Shown: positions 1-8,704, counted from the stretch's first letter. The stretch: DNA of 64,000 bases from Sutterella seckii (GCF_009183815.1 NZ_WEHX01000003.1:25591-89590); one strand, 5' to 3'. Numbers and translations are program-made. The notes: generated from the letters alone by a model not told the origin.

Positions 1-325
1 CTTTCTCGGCAGCGGCGAGAAGGCACTTTCCGACGATCTGATAGTGCTCGGGCTTCACGCAGAGCGCGGCATGGCGCTCCGCAATGACTTTGACGGCGCC
101 GCTGAGATTCTGAAGGGCATCGATGTTTGCCGCGTAGAGAGCGAGGGCGGCCGCGAGCGTCTTTTGCTGCGTGCCGGCAGTCTGATGCGAAAGATTGAAG
201 ATATTGCAGAGCTCAGGGTGTTCAGCCAGCATGCGGCTGTACATGAGCTTCGTAATCTCAAGACCATGCGCCCTGATGGCAGGTTCCGAGGATTTGATAA
301 GGGCGATCTGAGAGGACGTAAGCAT
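1..325 (-). CDS. hmp: Flavohaemoglobin (nitric oxide dioxygenase), globin domain; 3' part beyond left edge
   Basis: About 108 N-terminal residues are readable before the window edge. They align along their whole length with the globin domain of Hmp-type flavohaemoglobins. The haem-pocket residues fall at the same numbers as in E. coli Hmp: Tyr29 (B10), Gln53 (E7) and proximal His85 in ERHAALCVKPEHY. Hmp oxidises NO to nitrate in the cytoplasm using O2 and NAD(P)H through a C-terminal FAD/NAD reductase module, which would lie outside the window. The start at 325 has an AAGGAG ribosome site 7 bases upstream. Because the reductase part is not visible, a single-domain globin of the Vgb/Cgb type cannot be excluded. 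Confidence 0.88.
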   Translation of the reverse strand, partial: MLTSSQIALIKSSEPAIRAHGLEITKLMYSRMLAEHPELCNIFNLSHQTAGTQQKTLAAALALYAANIDALQNLSGAVKVIAERHAALCVKPEHYQIVGKCLLAAAEK

Positions 326-395
326 AGACAACTCCTTGCCAATATTGGATCGAGCCCGGAAGGAGTCCGGTCTCGGAGATCGGATAAATCGCTTC

Positions 396-418
396 ATCTT
401 GATTTGATAATACACCTC
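396..418 (-). promoter_or_regulatory. Possible NsrR-type operator/promoter of the flavohaemoglobin gene
   Basis: Read on the minus strand, GAGGTGTATTATCAAATCAA resembles the NsrR consensus (AAGATGyATTT and inverted partner): the left half matches 8 of 11 positions, the right half poorly. It contains a TATTAT -10-like hexamer and lies about 70 bases upstream of the globin start. NsrR control of hmp is common; here it is only a motif resemblance. Confidence 0.3.
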
Positions 419-429
419 AAAAACATTTG

Positions 430-1034
430 AGAAGTGTCGGAAATCAAAGAAATACCTACGACCGAAGACTTAAGTTCAATACGTGCAGAATGCCGTTCAA
501 TTGAAATTGCTATTTTCACATCCTAAAAAGCAATGATGGGTAACCCGAATGCACTGTCGTTTGTTGTCCGTTTTCAGCGTTGAATCCAGCACTGATTCTA
601 TATTTGTATGATGATATATATGGATTTATAATAAACAATACAATTTGTTACATTTATTATTTTGCATTCAGGCTGGCAGAACGGCGAATCAAAATTCGTT
701 CATGTATACTGCACATATGTTCGGTTGGTTCGATCGATTGCTAAAAATCGTTTCGGTATTTCGAACAGATTGACGCGCCATGACGTCGGAGGAAACTCCT
801 TTCATGGCTGCACTTCAGTGTGCTTTTTTCTCCTTTTTGTGGTTGATAAGGTTTCCGCGCGCTTAGATCGGCTGGTCCCCGGCAGGCGCTTCTGAAGAAA
901 TTCAGCGACAGGCGGAGCCTGCGACATCGACTGCAGGACTTTTCCGTGAACGGCAAAGGCTGCAGTCAAAAGTCAGCGCAGACGTCAGGGATCGGCTCCC
1001 CGCCATCTTCCGACGCAAATGCGCAGCCCTTTTG
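430..1034. other. Long intergenic stretch without a convincing protein gene
   Basis: Positions about 590-660 are strongly AT-rich, unlike the surroundings. No frame here has family-like content or a good ribosome site over a plausible length. Local hairpins are visible (GGAG/CTCC near 788-799; CTGCAG repeated near 931 and 961). A strong plus-strand terminator follows at 1035, so an untranslated or short-peptide transcript may be made from this stretch. Confidence 0.5.
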
Positions 1035-1074
1035 CGGCGGCCCGGTTTTCTCCTTTTCCGGGCCGCCGTTTCTC
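1035..1074 (+). terminator. Rho-independent terminator with no obvious gene upstream
   Basis: Perfect 11-bp stem, CGGCGGCCCGG at 1035-1045 and its complement at 1058-1068, 12-base T-rich loop, then TTTCTC. It points along the plus strand, but the nearest plus-strand protein gene starts downstream of it, so it should end an unannotated RNA. Confidence 0.75.
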
Positions 1075-1173
1075 TATCTGCGTTTTCTACTTTACGCCCC
1101 TCGGCTTTTGTCCGCCGCGGCTTCCTGCTATCTTTTGAACGAACTTTGATTCGTTCATTCTGAGGATTTTTCC

Positions 1174-1638
1174 ATGATTGCGGGCAGGCTATCCCTGGGT
1201 CTCGGCAGCCTTCTGACGGCGGCGCTTCTCTTGAGCGGCTGCAGCGTCGTCAATGTGAACGGCACCGTCAGTACGGCGGACAACGACCTCTGCGTCGTTC
1301 CGCCCGAGGGGAAGGAGCCCGGGATGCACGCGCTCCTTCTGAAGCTTCTGCGCGAGAAGCGCTTCGACGTTCGCGAACTCCCCGCTCATACGCCGCCTTC
1401 GGCCTGCCGGCAGACGCTCGTCTACCGCTGGGGACTCGAGCAGTACTACGTGCCGGCGCTCGTGAAGCAGTATCCGGTCGCGTTCGACTTCTATCTCGGC
1501 GGCGAAAAGACGGCGAATGCGAGCTTCGATCCGTCGAGGAATCCCATTTCTCCGCACGTCAAGTTTGTGAGGAGCTCCCGCTACTGGGCGAGAACGCTCG
1601 ACCGGCTATTTCCCGGCCGGCCGCTGGTGGGCGATTGA
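1174..1638 (+). CDS. Small predicted lipoprotein of unknown function
   Basis: 154 residues. A signal peptide ends in the lipobox LLSGC, with Cys23 as the likely lipidation site. No enzymatic motif is recognised. The pattern Cys-Val ... LLREKRFDVRELP ... Cys ... LVYRW is echoed by the lipoprotein at 5079 (LRKAGVEVTRLP ... Cys ... LTYDV), so the two probably share one small alpha/beta fold with a disulfide between the conserved cysteines (inference). It is transcribed alone and ends 17 bases before a strong terminator. The function could be envelope structure or assembly, but nothing in the sequence decides it. Confidence 0.75.
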   Translation: MIAGRLSLGLGSLLTAALLLSGCSVVNVNGTVSTADNDLCVVPPEGKEPGMHALLLKLLREKRFDVRELPAHTPPSACRQTLVYRWGLEQYYVPALVKQYPVAFDFYLGGEKTANASFDPSRNPISPHVKFVRSSRYWARTLDRLFPGRPLVGD

Positions 1639-1654
1639 ATCATCGACAAAGGAA

Positions 1655-1687
1655 AAGGCTCCGGAACTGCTCCCGGAGCCTTTTTTC
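1655..1687. terminator. Bidirectional terminator between convergent genes
   Basis: Stem AAGGCTCCGG (1655-1664) with CCGGAGCCTT (1673-1682), T-run on the plus side. It serves the lipoprotein gene and can also serve the convergent fhs gene. Confidence 0.85.
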
Positions 1688-1742
1688 AAATCTCAGCCGG
1701 GAAGACCCGGAGGTCTTCCCGAGTGATGCGCGAGCGCCGTTC

Positions 1743-3386
1743 TTAGGCGAGGCCCGTGATGCGGCCGTTGACGACGTCGATGCCCATCGCGGCGGGGCGC
1801 TTCGGAAGCCCCGGCATGCGCATGATGGAGCCGGCCATCGCAACGACAAAGCCCGAACCCGCATTGAGGATGAGGCGTTCAACCGGAAGGACGAAGCCCT
1901 TCGGAGCGCCGAGCGCCTTCGGGTCGGCCGTAAGCGAGAACGGCGTCTTCGCGATGCAGACCGGGAGCCTGTCGTAGCCGAGGTCGGACAAGCGCTTCAG
2001 ATCCTTCATGGCAGCGGCGGAAAGCTTGACGCCTGCGCCCCCGTACACCTGCGTGACGATGGCTTCGATCTTGTCGACCACCGGAGCGTCTTCCGCATAG
2101 GTGTTGACGAGCGGATGCGGATCGTCGGCCGCCTCGACCACTTCGCGGGCGAGCTCCATCGCGCCTTCGCCGCCCCTGGCGAAGCCGTCGCAGACCGCAA
2201 AGCGGACGCCGAGCGCAGCGCAGCGCATGCGGATGGCTTCGACTTCCTCATCCGTATCGGTGTGGAAGTGGTTGAGCGAAACGACGATGTTGGGGCCGAA
2301 GTGGCGCAGGTTGGCGATGTGGGCGTCGAGGTTGACGAGACCGCGCTCGACCGCTTCGAGGTTGGGGGCGCCGATCTCGGGGAGCGGCACGCCGCCGTGC
2401 CACTTGAGGGCGCGCGTGGACGTGACGAGAACGACCGCGGCGGGCTTGAAGCCGGCGGCGCGGCACTTGATGTTGAAGAACTTTTCAGCGCCGAGGTCCG
2501 AGCCGAAGCCCGCTTCCGTAACGGCGTAGTCGGCAAGCTTCAGCGCGGCGCGGGTGGCGGCCACCGAGTTGCAGCCGTGGGCGATGTTGGCGAAGGGGCC
2601 GCCGTGAACGAAGGCAATGTTGCCTTCGATCGACTGAACGAGGTTGGGCTTGAAGGCTTCGAGAAGGAGCGCGAGGAGCGCGCCCGTGGCGCCGAGCTCG
2701 GCGCAGGTAAAGGGCGTGCCGTCGGGGCGCAGGCCGAGAACGATGCGGTCGATGCGAGCGCGCAGGTCTTCCATGTCGTTCGCGAGGCAGAGAACGGCCA
2801 TGAGTTCGGAAGCGGCCGTGATGTCGAAGCCCGCTTCAGTCGGGATGCCGTTGGCCGGGCCCCCGAGACCCGTGATGATGTTGCGCAGCATGCGCTCGTT
2901 CACGTCCATGACGCGGCGCCAGAAGATTTCCTTCAGAACGACCTGACCCTGATGACGGGCGTTGTCGAGAAGCGCGGCGAGAAGATTGTTGGCGGCCGTG
3001 ATGGCGTGGAGGTCGCCCGTAAAGTGGAGGTTGATCGCCTCCATCGGGAGCACCTGGCTGTAGCCGCCGCCCGCAGCGCCGCCCTTCATGCCGAAGACCG
3101 GGCCGAGGGAGGGTTCGCGAAGCGCGAGCGCGGCGCTCCGGCCGATGCGCTTCAGACCCTGCGCGAGCGCGATCGAGGTGGTGGTTTTGCCCGAGCCCGC
3201 GGGCATGCCGGAAGTGGCCGTCACCAGAATGAGCTTGCCTTTTTCCTTGCGGGACGGGTCAAGCTGAACCTTGGCCTTGTCGCGGCCGTAGGGTTCGAAT
3301 TCGGCGTCGGTGAGGCCCGCGGAATGCGCAAGCTCATCGATCGGAATGAGTTTGTGTTCCTGGGCGATTTCGATGTCGGTCTTCAT
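1743..3386 (-). CDS. fhs: Formate-tetrahydrofolate ligase
   Basis: 547 residues, close to the usual length of this cytoplasmic enzyme, which makes 10-formyl-THF from formate, THF and ATP for purine and formyl-Met synthesis. The ATP-binding loop reads PAGSGKTTTS (about residues 62-71); other family stretches include REPSLGPVFGMKGGAAGGGY, FTGDLHAI and TGLGGPANGIP. The start has AGGAGT 5 bases upstream. It is a single gene, convergent with the lipoprotein upstream in the window and separated by about 220 bases from the response regulator. In anaerobes Fhs lets formate enter the one-carbon pool. Confidence 0.97.
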   Translation of the reverse strand: MKTDIEIAQEHKLIPIDELAHSAGLTDAEFEPYGRDKAKVQLDPSRKEKGKLILVTATSGMPAGSGKTTTSIALAQGLKRIGRSAALALREPSLGPVFGMKGGAAGGGYSQVLPMEAINLHFTGDLHAITAANNLLAALLDNARHQGQVVLKEIFWRRVMDVNERMLRNIITGLGGPANGIPTEAGFDITAASELMAVLCLANDMEDLRARIDRIVLGLRPDGTPFTCAELGATGALLALLLEAFKPNLVQSIEGNIAFVHGGPFANIAHGCNSVAATRAALKLADYAVTEAGFGSDLGAEKFFNIKCRAAGFKPAAVVLVTSTRALKWHGGVPLPEIGAPNLEAVERGLVNLDAHIANLRHFGPNIVVSLNHFHTDTDEEVEAIRMRCAALGVRFAVCDGFARGGEGAMELAREVVEAADDPHPLVNTYAEDAPVVDKIEAIVTQVYGGAGVKLSAAAMKDLKRLSDLGYDRLPVCIAKTPFSLTADPKALGAPKGFVLPVERLILNAGSGFVVAMAGSIMRMPGLPKRPAAMGIDVVNGRITGLA

Positions 3387-3454
3387 GAGGACTCCTAAAT
3401 TAACAAAAAGGGAAATCGGTCTCTGATGCGGACTTTTGTTGTTCTCGGAGGAAC

Positions 3455-3477
3455 GGAGCCGCTTGGGGAGCGGCTCC
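3455..3477. other. Hairpin in the 3387-3610 intergenic gap
   Basis: Perfect 9-bp stem GGAGCCGCT/AGCGGCTCC with a 5-base loop and no T-run on either strand. It lies downstream of the response regulator gene and upstream of fhs. It may stabilise or weakly terminate the regulator transcript. The rest of the gap shows nothing recognisable. Confidence 0.3.
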
Positions 3478-3610
3478 CGGAAAGAGCCTCTTCACTCATT
3501 CGGAGTATGCGCGAAATCTGGCGCGCGATGGCGCATTCCGGGAGCAGAAAATGCGAAGCGCCGCAGTTCGCTAAGGAAGAGCAGCGCTTTCAGATGAGGA
3601 TGGACCGGCG

Positions 3611-4237
3611 TTAGAGCGGGTCGCCCGAAAGAAGCAGGAGACGCGCAATTTCTGCGGCGTTGTGGAGGTCGAGCTTCCTGTAGGCGCTGCCGCGGTGAAC
3701 CTGCACGGTTTTTTCCGAGATGCCGAATTCGGCGGCCACTTCCTTGTTGGAATAGCCCTGGGCGACCATGCGGATCACTTCGCGCTCGCGCTGGGTGAGC
3801 TGCTCGAGGCGCGACTTGAAGTCGGCAACCTCAGCCTGATCGCGCCGCATGGCTTTGTTGCGCGCAACGGCGGCTTCGATCGTATCGATGAGGCGCGATT
3901 CCTTCGGCGGCTTCTCAATGAAGTCGAAAGCGCCGTTCTTCACGGCATTGACGGCCATGTCGATGTCGCCGTGACCGGAGACGAAGACGATCGGGAGGTC
4001 GCAGCCGATGTCCTTGAGCTTGTTCTGGAGCTCCAGACCCGACATGGAAGGCATGCGCACGTCGAGCAGAATGCAGCCCGGACGGCGGAAGTCGGCAGAG
4101 GCTAGGAACGTGCCGGCGTCGCTGTATTCCGCGCACTCGTAGTTTTCGCCCGAGAGGAGGAACGACCACGACGAGCGCACGGCGCTGTCGTCGTCGATGA
4201 TGCGGATGAGGGGCTTATTGAATTTGCTGTCCATCAT
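3611..4237 (-). CDS. FixJ/TtrR-like two-component response regulator
   Basis: 208 residues in two domains. The receiver domain (about 10-125) has the acidic pocket IIDDD, phospho-acceptor Asp in ILLDVRMPS, and the conserved Lys in EKPP. A LuxR-type helix-turn-helix occupies about 140-200 (LTQREREVIRMVAQGYSNKEV ending KTVQVHR). FixJ-family regulators of this build bind palindromic promoters after phosphorylation. No sensor kinase is adjacent, so this is an orphan within the window. The target may be a respiratory system, as for TtrR or FixJ, but that is inference. Confidence 0.92.
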   Translation of the reverse strand: MMDSKFNKPLIRIIDDDSAVRSSWSFLLSGENYECAEYSDAGTFLASADFRRPGCILLDVRMPSMSGLELQNKLKDIGCDLPIVFVSGHGDIDMAVNAVKNGAFDFIEKPPKESRLIDTIEAAVARNKAMRRDQAEVADFKSRLEQLTQREREVIRMVAQGYSNKEVAAEFGISEKTVQVHRGSAYRKLDLHNAAEIARLLLLSGDPL

Positions 4238-4491
4238 TTCATTCGTCTCGCTGAAGCGCTTTCGGATCCGCCATCAGGGGTAAATGGCAGAAAGAACTTC
4301 AATCTGGGTGCGAATCGTAAAAAACAGAGAGTATTGTAACGGGCTATGTGTGCCGCAGAGGCCGGCAACAGACTCAAATATACGATTTAGATACTTTGTG
4401 AGTACCGACTCTCATCTGATTGGGATAAAAGATGCTGCAGGAAGAACACGCTTCAGAATTTCTCGAGGAAGACGGCCGCACGGAGCGCCCC

Positions 4492-4986
4492 ATGCGCCGG
4501 CGCGACCGCGAGCTTTCCTTTACCGACACGCTTCGCGTCATCAGGAATGCCGACTATGCCGTTCTCTCAACCGTGGATGAGGCCGGATACCCCTACGGCG
4601 TTCCGGTGAGCCCGGTGCTCGAGGGCGAGAAGCACCTTTACTTTCATTCGACGCGCGCCCTGAGCAGAAAGGCCGACAACATGCTCGAGAATCCGAAGGT
4701 GTCGCTCTGCTTTGTTGCTTCCCAAAAGACGCTCCCCCTTGAATTCACGGTCGACTACGCGAGCGCCGTCGTCGCGGGACGGGCCTGCCTCGTCATGGAC
4801 GAGGAGGAGCGCCGTCATGCGGCGCTTCTCATCTGCGCCCGCCATGCGCTTGAGGCCGGAAAGGAAAAGGCTGAGGCCTATTACGCAGAGGGCGGCCGCG
4901 CCATCACGATCTGGCGCGTCGATATTGAGAGCGCTACCGGAAAGTCCCGCGGCTGGGACCGCATTTCTACCGGGCTCGCCCGCTGA
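4492..4986 (+). CDS. Pyridoxamine 5'-phosphate oxidase-like (NimA-type) flavin-binding protein
   Basis: 164 residues from the chosen start MRRRDREL, which is the usual N-terminus of Nim-like split-barrel proteins and has GGAG 7 bases upstream. An in-frame ATG at 4432 would add 20 residues of unfamiliar sequence with a weak ribosome site. Family features are YAVLSTVDEAGYPYGVPV, LYFHST, and a C-terminal WRVDIES. Members bind FMN, haem or F420; some reduce 5-nitroimidazoles, most are uncharacterised. Monocistronic and divergent from the response regulator. Confidence 0.85.
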   Translation: MRRRDRELSFTDTLRVIRNADYAVLSTVDEAGYPYGVPVSPVLEGEKHLYFHSTRALSRKADNMLENPKVSLCFVASQKTLPLEFTVDYASAVVAGRACLVMDEEERRHAALLICARHALEAGKEKAEAYYAEGGRAITIWRVDIESATGKSRGWDRISTGLAR

Positions 4987-5078
4987 AAAACGGTATTCTT
5001 TCGAACACGGGCGCGGCAGGCTCTCTTTGCCTCCAGTGCCGGCAATCCTTTTTTGTTCCAAATCCCAGAGGTTTCACA

Positions 5079-5615
5079 GTGCTTTTTTCGAAGGCAATTC
5101 CGGCAGCGGTTCTTGCAGCGTCACTTGTCGGCTGCGCGTCCGGAACAACCGGGCGCGTCGATGAGACGGCCGATTTTGCTCCCGTTTCCTACCGCTCGGT
5201 CTGCCTCCTCGAGAACGACGCTGTGAAGAGCCCGAAGCTTCCGGATGCGATTGAGTCGGGGCTCAGGAAGGCGGGGGTCGAGGTGACGCGGCTCCCCTCC
5301 GGAGCTGGTCCCATGACCTGTCCCTTCGTCCTCACGTACGACGTTCCTTCCGAGGACGGGCTTGTGAGCGTCGTCCGCTTCCAGACCTTCGAGCACGGCA
5401 TTCCGCGCGTCGACGCCGCGGGCCGTGCGCCCGCCGGGCGCGCCCTCACGGTGAATGCCGTCGAGGCCTACGTGCAGGAGCTTTTCTCGAAGCTCGCTCA
5501 CCGCAATCGCCCGGCAGCGGACGAGAACGTCCCTTCGGCTTCCGTCACGCCGCCCGCGGCCGCGAAAACCTTCCGCAGCGTCCCTTCGTGGCAGGCCCCG
5601 GATTCCGGCAAATAA
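5079..5615 (+). CDS. Small predicted lipoprotein, similar in layout to the one at 1174
   Basis: 178 residues from a GTG start with GAGG 7 bases upstream. The signal peptide ends in the lipobox LVGC (Cys19). The central part (Cys-Leu-Leu, LRKAGVEVTRLP, Cys, LTYDV) follows the pattern of the 154-residue lipoprotein at 1174. A proline- and alanine-rich tail of about 40 residues follows and is probably disordered. Function unknown. It ends about 50 bases before the thiC leader. Confidence 0.75.
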   Translation: MLFSKAIPAAVLAASLVGCASGTTGRVDETADFAPVSYRSVCLLENDAVKSPKLPDAIESGLRKAGVEVTRLPSGAGPMTCPFVLTYDVPSEDGLVSVVRFQTFEHGIPRVDAAGRAPAGRALTVNAVEAYVQELFSKLAHRNRPAADENVPSASVTPPAAAKTFRSVPSWQAPDSGK

Positions 5616-5647
5616 AGCATTCGCGGGCGGACGGCAGTCCGAACGCT

Positions 5648-5653
5648 TAAAAT
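5648..5653 (+). promoter_or_regulatory. Possible -10 element of the thiC leader
   Basis: TAAAAT lies about 15 bases ahead of the 5' pairing strand of the TPP aptamer. No convincing -35 is visible. Confidence 0.3.
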
Positions 5654-5662
5654 TGTTTACGA

Positions 5663-5770
5663 GCAGTGCGCTGGAGGTACCACGGCTTTTCTCCCATCGG
5701 GAAGCGAAGCCGCGGTTGAGAGACACTCCCAACATCGGATCAGGTTCATACCTGCGGCGAGAAGCGCTTT
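5663..5770 (+). ncRNA. TPP (THI element) riboswitch of thiC
   Basis: A roughly 100-base leader with the THI-box core in order: a TTGAGA stretch after a GC-rich stem (ACGGCTT / AAGCCG), then GGATCAGGTTCATACCTGCG, which matches the GATC-nGG-(u/a)AU-nCC-GCG signature of the pyrophosphate/pyrimidine sensor helices. GCGCT near 5668 can pair with AGCGC at 5763 as helix P1. Its position immediately ahead of thiC is the classic location; TPP binding would lower thiC expression. The ACATCGG segment departs from the usual ACCTGATC, which is why this is not scored higher. Confidence 0.8.
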
Positions 5771-5774
5771 CAGC

Positions 5775-5805
5775 AATGCAGAAGTTCATCGGGATCTTCT
5801 GCATT
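5775..5805 (+). promoter_or_regulatory. Hairpin between TPP aptamer and thiC (candidate expression platform)
   Basis: Perfect 10-bp stem AATGCAGAAG / CTTCTGCATT with an 11-base loop, followed by CCCTCC and not a T-run, so it is not a standard terminator. The thiC ribosome site GGAGAAG starts 36 bases further on; the CCCTCC after the stem could mask it, suggesting translational control. Confidence 0.45.
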
Positions 5806-5851
5806 CCCTCCGGCACAGTGCTTTTCAACCTTTTCTTCATGGAGAAGCGCT

Positions 5852-7498
5852 GTGACGAATTCCAAGCAGCAGATTCCGAGAGTTGTCCCGCAGCGGGACG
5901 CATCCCCCTGCGATCGTCTTTTTGCGGGGAGGCTCCCCGGGGTCCGAGTCTACGGAAAGTCTCAGGCGGGCGAACCCGTGCCCTTCAGGCGGATTGATCT
6001 TGCGCCCACGCCGGCAGCCTTCGGAGGCGGCCGGCAGCCCTCGATTCATCTCGCCGACGTGACGGGTCCCTTCGGCGAAGGCGACGGGACGGACGCGCCC
6101 CTGAGGCGCGCGCGGCCGGCTCCGGGCGCTCCGACCCAGTACGAAGCGGCGAAGGCGGGCGTCATTACGCCCGAGATGTCCTTTGTCGCCGAGCGCGAGA
6201 ATCTTCGGCGCGATGCGCTCGAAGAGGAGCTCGAGTCGCTCGGGAACCCAAAGGCGAAGGCGCTCTACGAGCGCTCTGCAAAGGCAAAGCGCTTCACGCC
6301 CGAAGACGTGAGGGCGCTCGTCGCCGCGAGGGAAGCCGTCATTCCGCTCAACTTCTGTCACCCGGAAGCCGAACCCATGGCGATCGGCCGGGCCTTTGCC
6401 ACGAAGGTGAACGCCAACATCGGCACGTCCTCGATCTCGAAGGACTGGCACGAGGAAATCGAGAAGCTCCGCGAGGCGCTCTTCTGCGGCGCGGACACGG
6501 TGATGGATCTTTCGACCGGCGCGCACATTGTGGAAACCCGCGAGGCGCTCCTGAGGAGCTCCCCGGTTCCTGTGGGCACGGTGCCGATCTACGAGGCGCT
6601 CGAGCGCGCCGGCAAGCCCGAAGACCTCTCCTGGGAGCATTTCCGCGACGTCATGGAAGCCCAGGCGAAGCAGGGCGTCGACTACATGACGATCCATGCG
6701 GGGGTGCTGAAGGACCATGTGGCGCTCACGAAGGAGCGTCTTACCGGCATCGTCTCCCGCGGGGGCGGCCTTCTTGCCGCGTGGATGCATGCGAAAAAGG
6801 AGGAGAACTTCCTCTACGTCCATTTCGACGAAATTCTCGAGATTGCCCGCCGTTACGACGTGACGCTCTCCCTGGGCGACGGTCTGCGTTCCGGGTCCGT
6901 GCATGACGGCTGCGACAAGGCGCAGTTTGCGGAATTGAAGACCCTCGGCGAACTCAACCGCCGGGCCGCGGAAGCGGGCGTGCAGGTGATGATCGAGGGG
7001 CCGGGGCACATCGTTCTCCCGAAGGTGGAGCTCAATCAGAAGCTTGAGGATGAGTGGTGCAGCCGGGCGCCTTTTTATACGCTCGGGCCCCTCGTAACCG
7101 ACATGGGCGCCGGGTACGACCACATCACGGCGGCAATCGGCGGCGCGCTGATCGGAGCGGCCGGCTCGGCCATGCTCTGCTACGTGACTCCGAAGGAGCA
7201 TCTCGGACTCCCCGATGCGGCGGACGTCCGCGAAGGCATGGCCGCCTTCCGCATTGCCGCCCATGCCGCGGACCTCGCCCGCGGCATTCCCGGAGCAGAC
7301 CTGAGGGACCTCGCCATGAGCTCCGCGCGCTTTGAATTCCGCTGGAACGACCAGTTTGCGCTGTCGGTGGATCCTGCGAGAGCCGCGGCATTTCACGATG
7401 AAACGCTCTCCGGGAGCGGCGCGCGTGAAGCGCATTTCTGCAGCATGTGCGGACCGCAGTTCTGCCCGATGAAGCTCGCCCGCGATCTTTTTGATTGA
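5852..7498 (+). CDS. thiC: Phosphomethylpyrimidine synthase (HMP-P synthase)
   Basis: 548 residues from a GTG start with GGAGAAG 5 bases upstream. ThiC is a radical-SAM enzyme that rearranges aminoimidazole ribotide into HMP-P for thiamine. The sequence shows the N-terminal ThiC domain, NANIGTSS, the DLSTGAHI and MIEGPGH stretches, and the C-terminal CxxCxxxxC cluster motif CSMCGPQFC (about residues 529-537). The N-terminus is shorter than in E. coli ThiC, as in many beta-proteobacteria. It is single-gene here; no other thi gene is in the window. Regulation is by the riboswitch just upstream. Confidence 0.97.
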   Translation: MTNSKQQIPRVVPQRDASPCDRLFAGRLPGVRVYGKSQAGEPVPFRRIDLAPTPAAFGGGRQPSIHLADVTGPFGEGDGTDAPLRRARPAPGAPTQYEAAKAGVITPEMSFVAERENLRRDALEEELESLGNPKAKALYERSAKAKRFTPEDVRALVAAREAVIPLNFCHPEAEPMAIGRAFATKVNANIGTSSISKDWHEEIEKLREALFCGADTVMDLSTGAHIVETREALLRSSPVPVGTVPIYEALERAGKPEDLSWEHFRDVMEAQAKQGVDYMTIHAGVLKDHVALTKERLTGIVSRGGGLLAAWMHAKKEENFLYVHFDEILEIARRYDVTLSLGDGLRSGSVHDGCDKAQFAELKTLGELNRRAAEAGVQVMIEGPGHIVLPKVELNQKLEDEWCSRAPFYTLGPLVTDMGAGYDHITAAIGGALIGAAGSAMLCYVTPKEHLGLPDAADVREGMAAFRIAAHAADLARGIPGADLRDLAMSSARFEFRWNDQFALSVDPARAAAFHDETLSGSGAREAHFCSMCGPQFCPMKLARDLFD

Positions 7499-7792
7499 GA
7501 GCCGGGCTTCGCTTAGAGGTTTCCCGCAGTTTTGAGGTATTACCCGGCGGTCTTTTTTCGCTCCCGGGTAAACTTCAATCCATCGCAGGCCCCGAGGGGG
7601 CGTATCTCACAATCGAATCCTTCCGGATGTTTCCCGTCTGAGCTCGCGGAGCTCCTCATCTTCTGTCCGGAAACAAGTTGGAAACCCTCTTTCCGACGCG
7701 GTTCGAAATCGCTTTCCAAGATTCAAGAAAGCTTGCTTCCGGCGCCCTGAGCGGCGCGCGAAGCAGGCATGCCAGACCAAAAGGATTTTCCC
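7499..7792 (+). other. Intergenic leader between thiC and metQ-like gene
   Basis: A TACCCGG/CCGGGTA pair with a T-rich loop near 7541-7569 could end the thiC transcript weakly. No known methionine or SAM riboswitch pattern was found ahead of the MetQ-like gene. Confidence 0.4.
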
Positions 7793-8629
7793 ATGCAGTT
7801 CACCAGGCTTTTTGCTTCCCTCGCTCTTTCCGCCGGCATCGCTGTCGGTCTTGCCGGCTGCGGCGACAAGGGCGCTCCCGCCCAGACGAAGGCGGACGCT
7901 GCTCCGCAGACGGTTACGCTCAAGGTGGGCGTTTCTCCGGTTCCGCACGCCGACATCATCAACTTTGTCGCGCCTCAGCTTGAAAAGGAAGGCGTCAAGG
8001 TGAAGGTGATCGAGTTCAACGACTACGTGCAGCCGAATCTCGCGCTTGCCGAGAAGGAGCTCGACGCCAACTTCTTCCAGCACAAGCCCTACCTCGACAC
8101 GTTCGCGAAGGAGCATAAGCTTTCGCTCGCCGTTCTCTGCGCGGTGCACATTGAACCGATGGGCGTTTATTCGAAGACCGTGAAGAACATTGCCGATACG
8201 CCCGAAGGCGCCAAGGTCGGCATTCCGAACGATCCGACGAACGGCGGCCGCGCGCTGAAGGTGCTTGAATCCGCGGGCCTCATCAAGGTTCGTCCGGAAG
8301 CGGGCGTGCTCGCCACGAAGAACGACATCACCGATAATCCGAAGAAGCTCGACTTCGTTGAAGTTGAAGCCGCGCAGCTCCCGCGCGCGCTCGACGACGT
8401 TGCGCTTGCCGTCATCAATTCCAACTTCGCGCTTTCTGCGAACCTCAATCCCGTGAAGGATGCGATCGCGATCGAAGCGAAGGATTCGCCCTACGCCAAC
8501 ATCGTTGCGATCCGCGCGGGCGACGAGAACCGCCCCGAGCTTCAGAAGCTCAAGGCCGTTCTTGCCACGCCTGAACTCAAGAAGTTCCTCGAGGACAAGT
8601 ATCAGGGCGCTGTGGTTCCGGCCTTCTGA
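7793..8629 (+). CDS. metQ: MetQ/NlpA-family substrate-binding lipoprotein
   Basis: 278 residues from ATG 7793, which has AAGGA about 7 bases upstream; the in-frame ATG at 7769 adds 8 residues ahead of the signal peptide and is less likely. The signal peptide ends in lipobox LAGC. The mature protein has the family start VTLKVGVSPVPHADI, then ELDANFFQHKPYLD and GIPNDPTNGGRALK. NlpA/MetQ proteins deliver methionine to the MetNI ABC transporter at the inner membrane. No metN or metI gene is nearby, so the partner must be elsewhere. Confidence 0.9.
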   Translation: MQFTRLFASLALSAGIAVGLAGCGDKGAPAQTKADAAPQTVTLKVGVSPVPHADIINFVAPQLEKEGVKVKVIEFNDYVQPNLALAEKELDANFFQHKPYLDTFAKEHKLSLAVLCAVHIEPMGVYSKTVKNIADTPEGAKVGIPNDPTNGGRALKVLESAGLIKVRPEAGVLATKNDITDNPKKLDFVEVEAAQLPRALDDVALAVINSNFALSANLNPVKDAIAIEAKDSPYANIVAIRAGDENRPELQKLKAVLATPELKKFLEDKYQGAVVPAF

Positions 8630-8704
8630 TCAACGCGAAGTGAAGTCCGCTGATGCTTGAGAAGCGAAAACGCATCTCAAGCGTCAGGTTGGGGAAATAT
8701 CATG

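Noticed and set aside
662..895. A 77-codon plus-strand frame in the left intergenic region
   Set aside because: No ribosome site, unusual composition and no family likeness; considered noncoding.
1635..3398. A 587-codon open frame antisense to fhs
   Set aside because: Shadow of formate-THF ligase, no family features.
7695..7715. GGTTCGAAATC resembling a tRNA T-arm
   Set aside because: No acceptor, D or anticodon stems can be formed around it.
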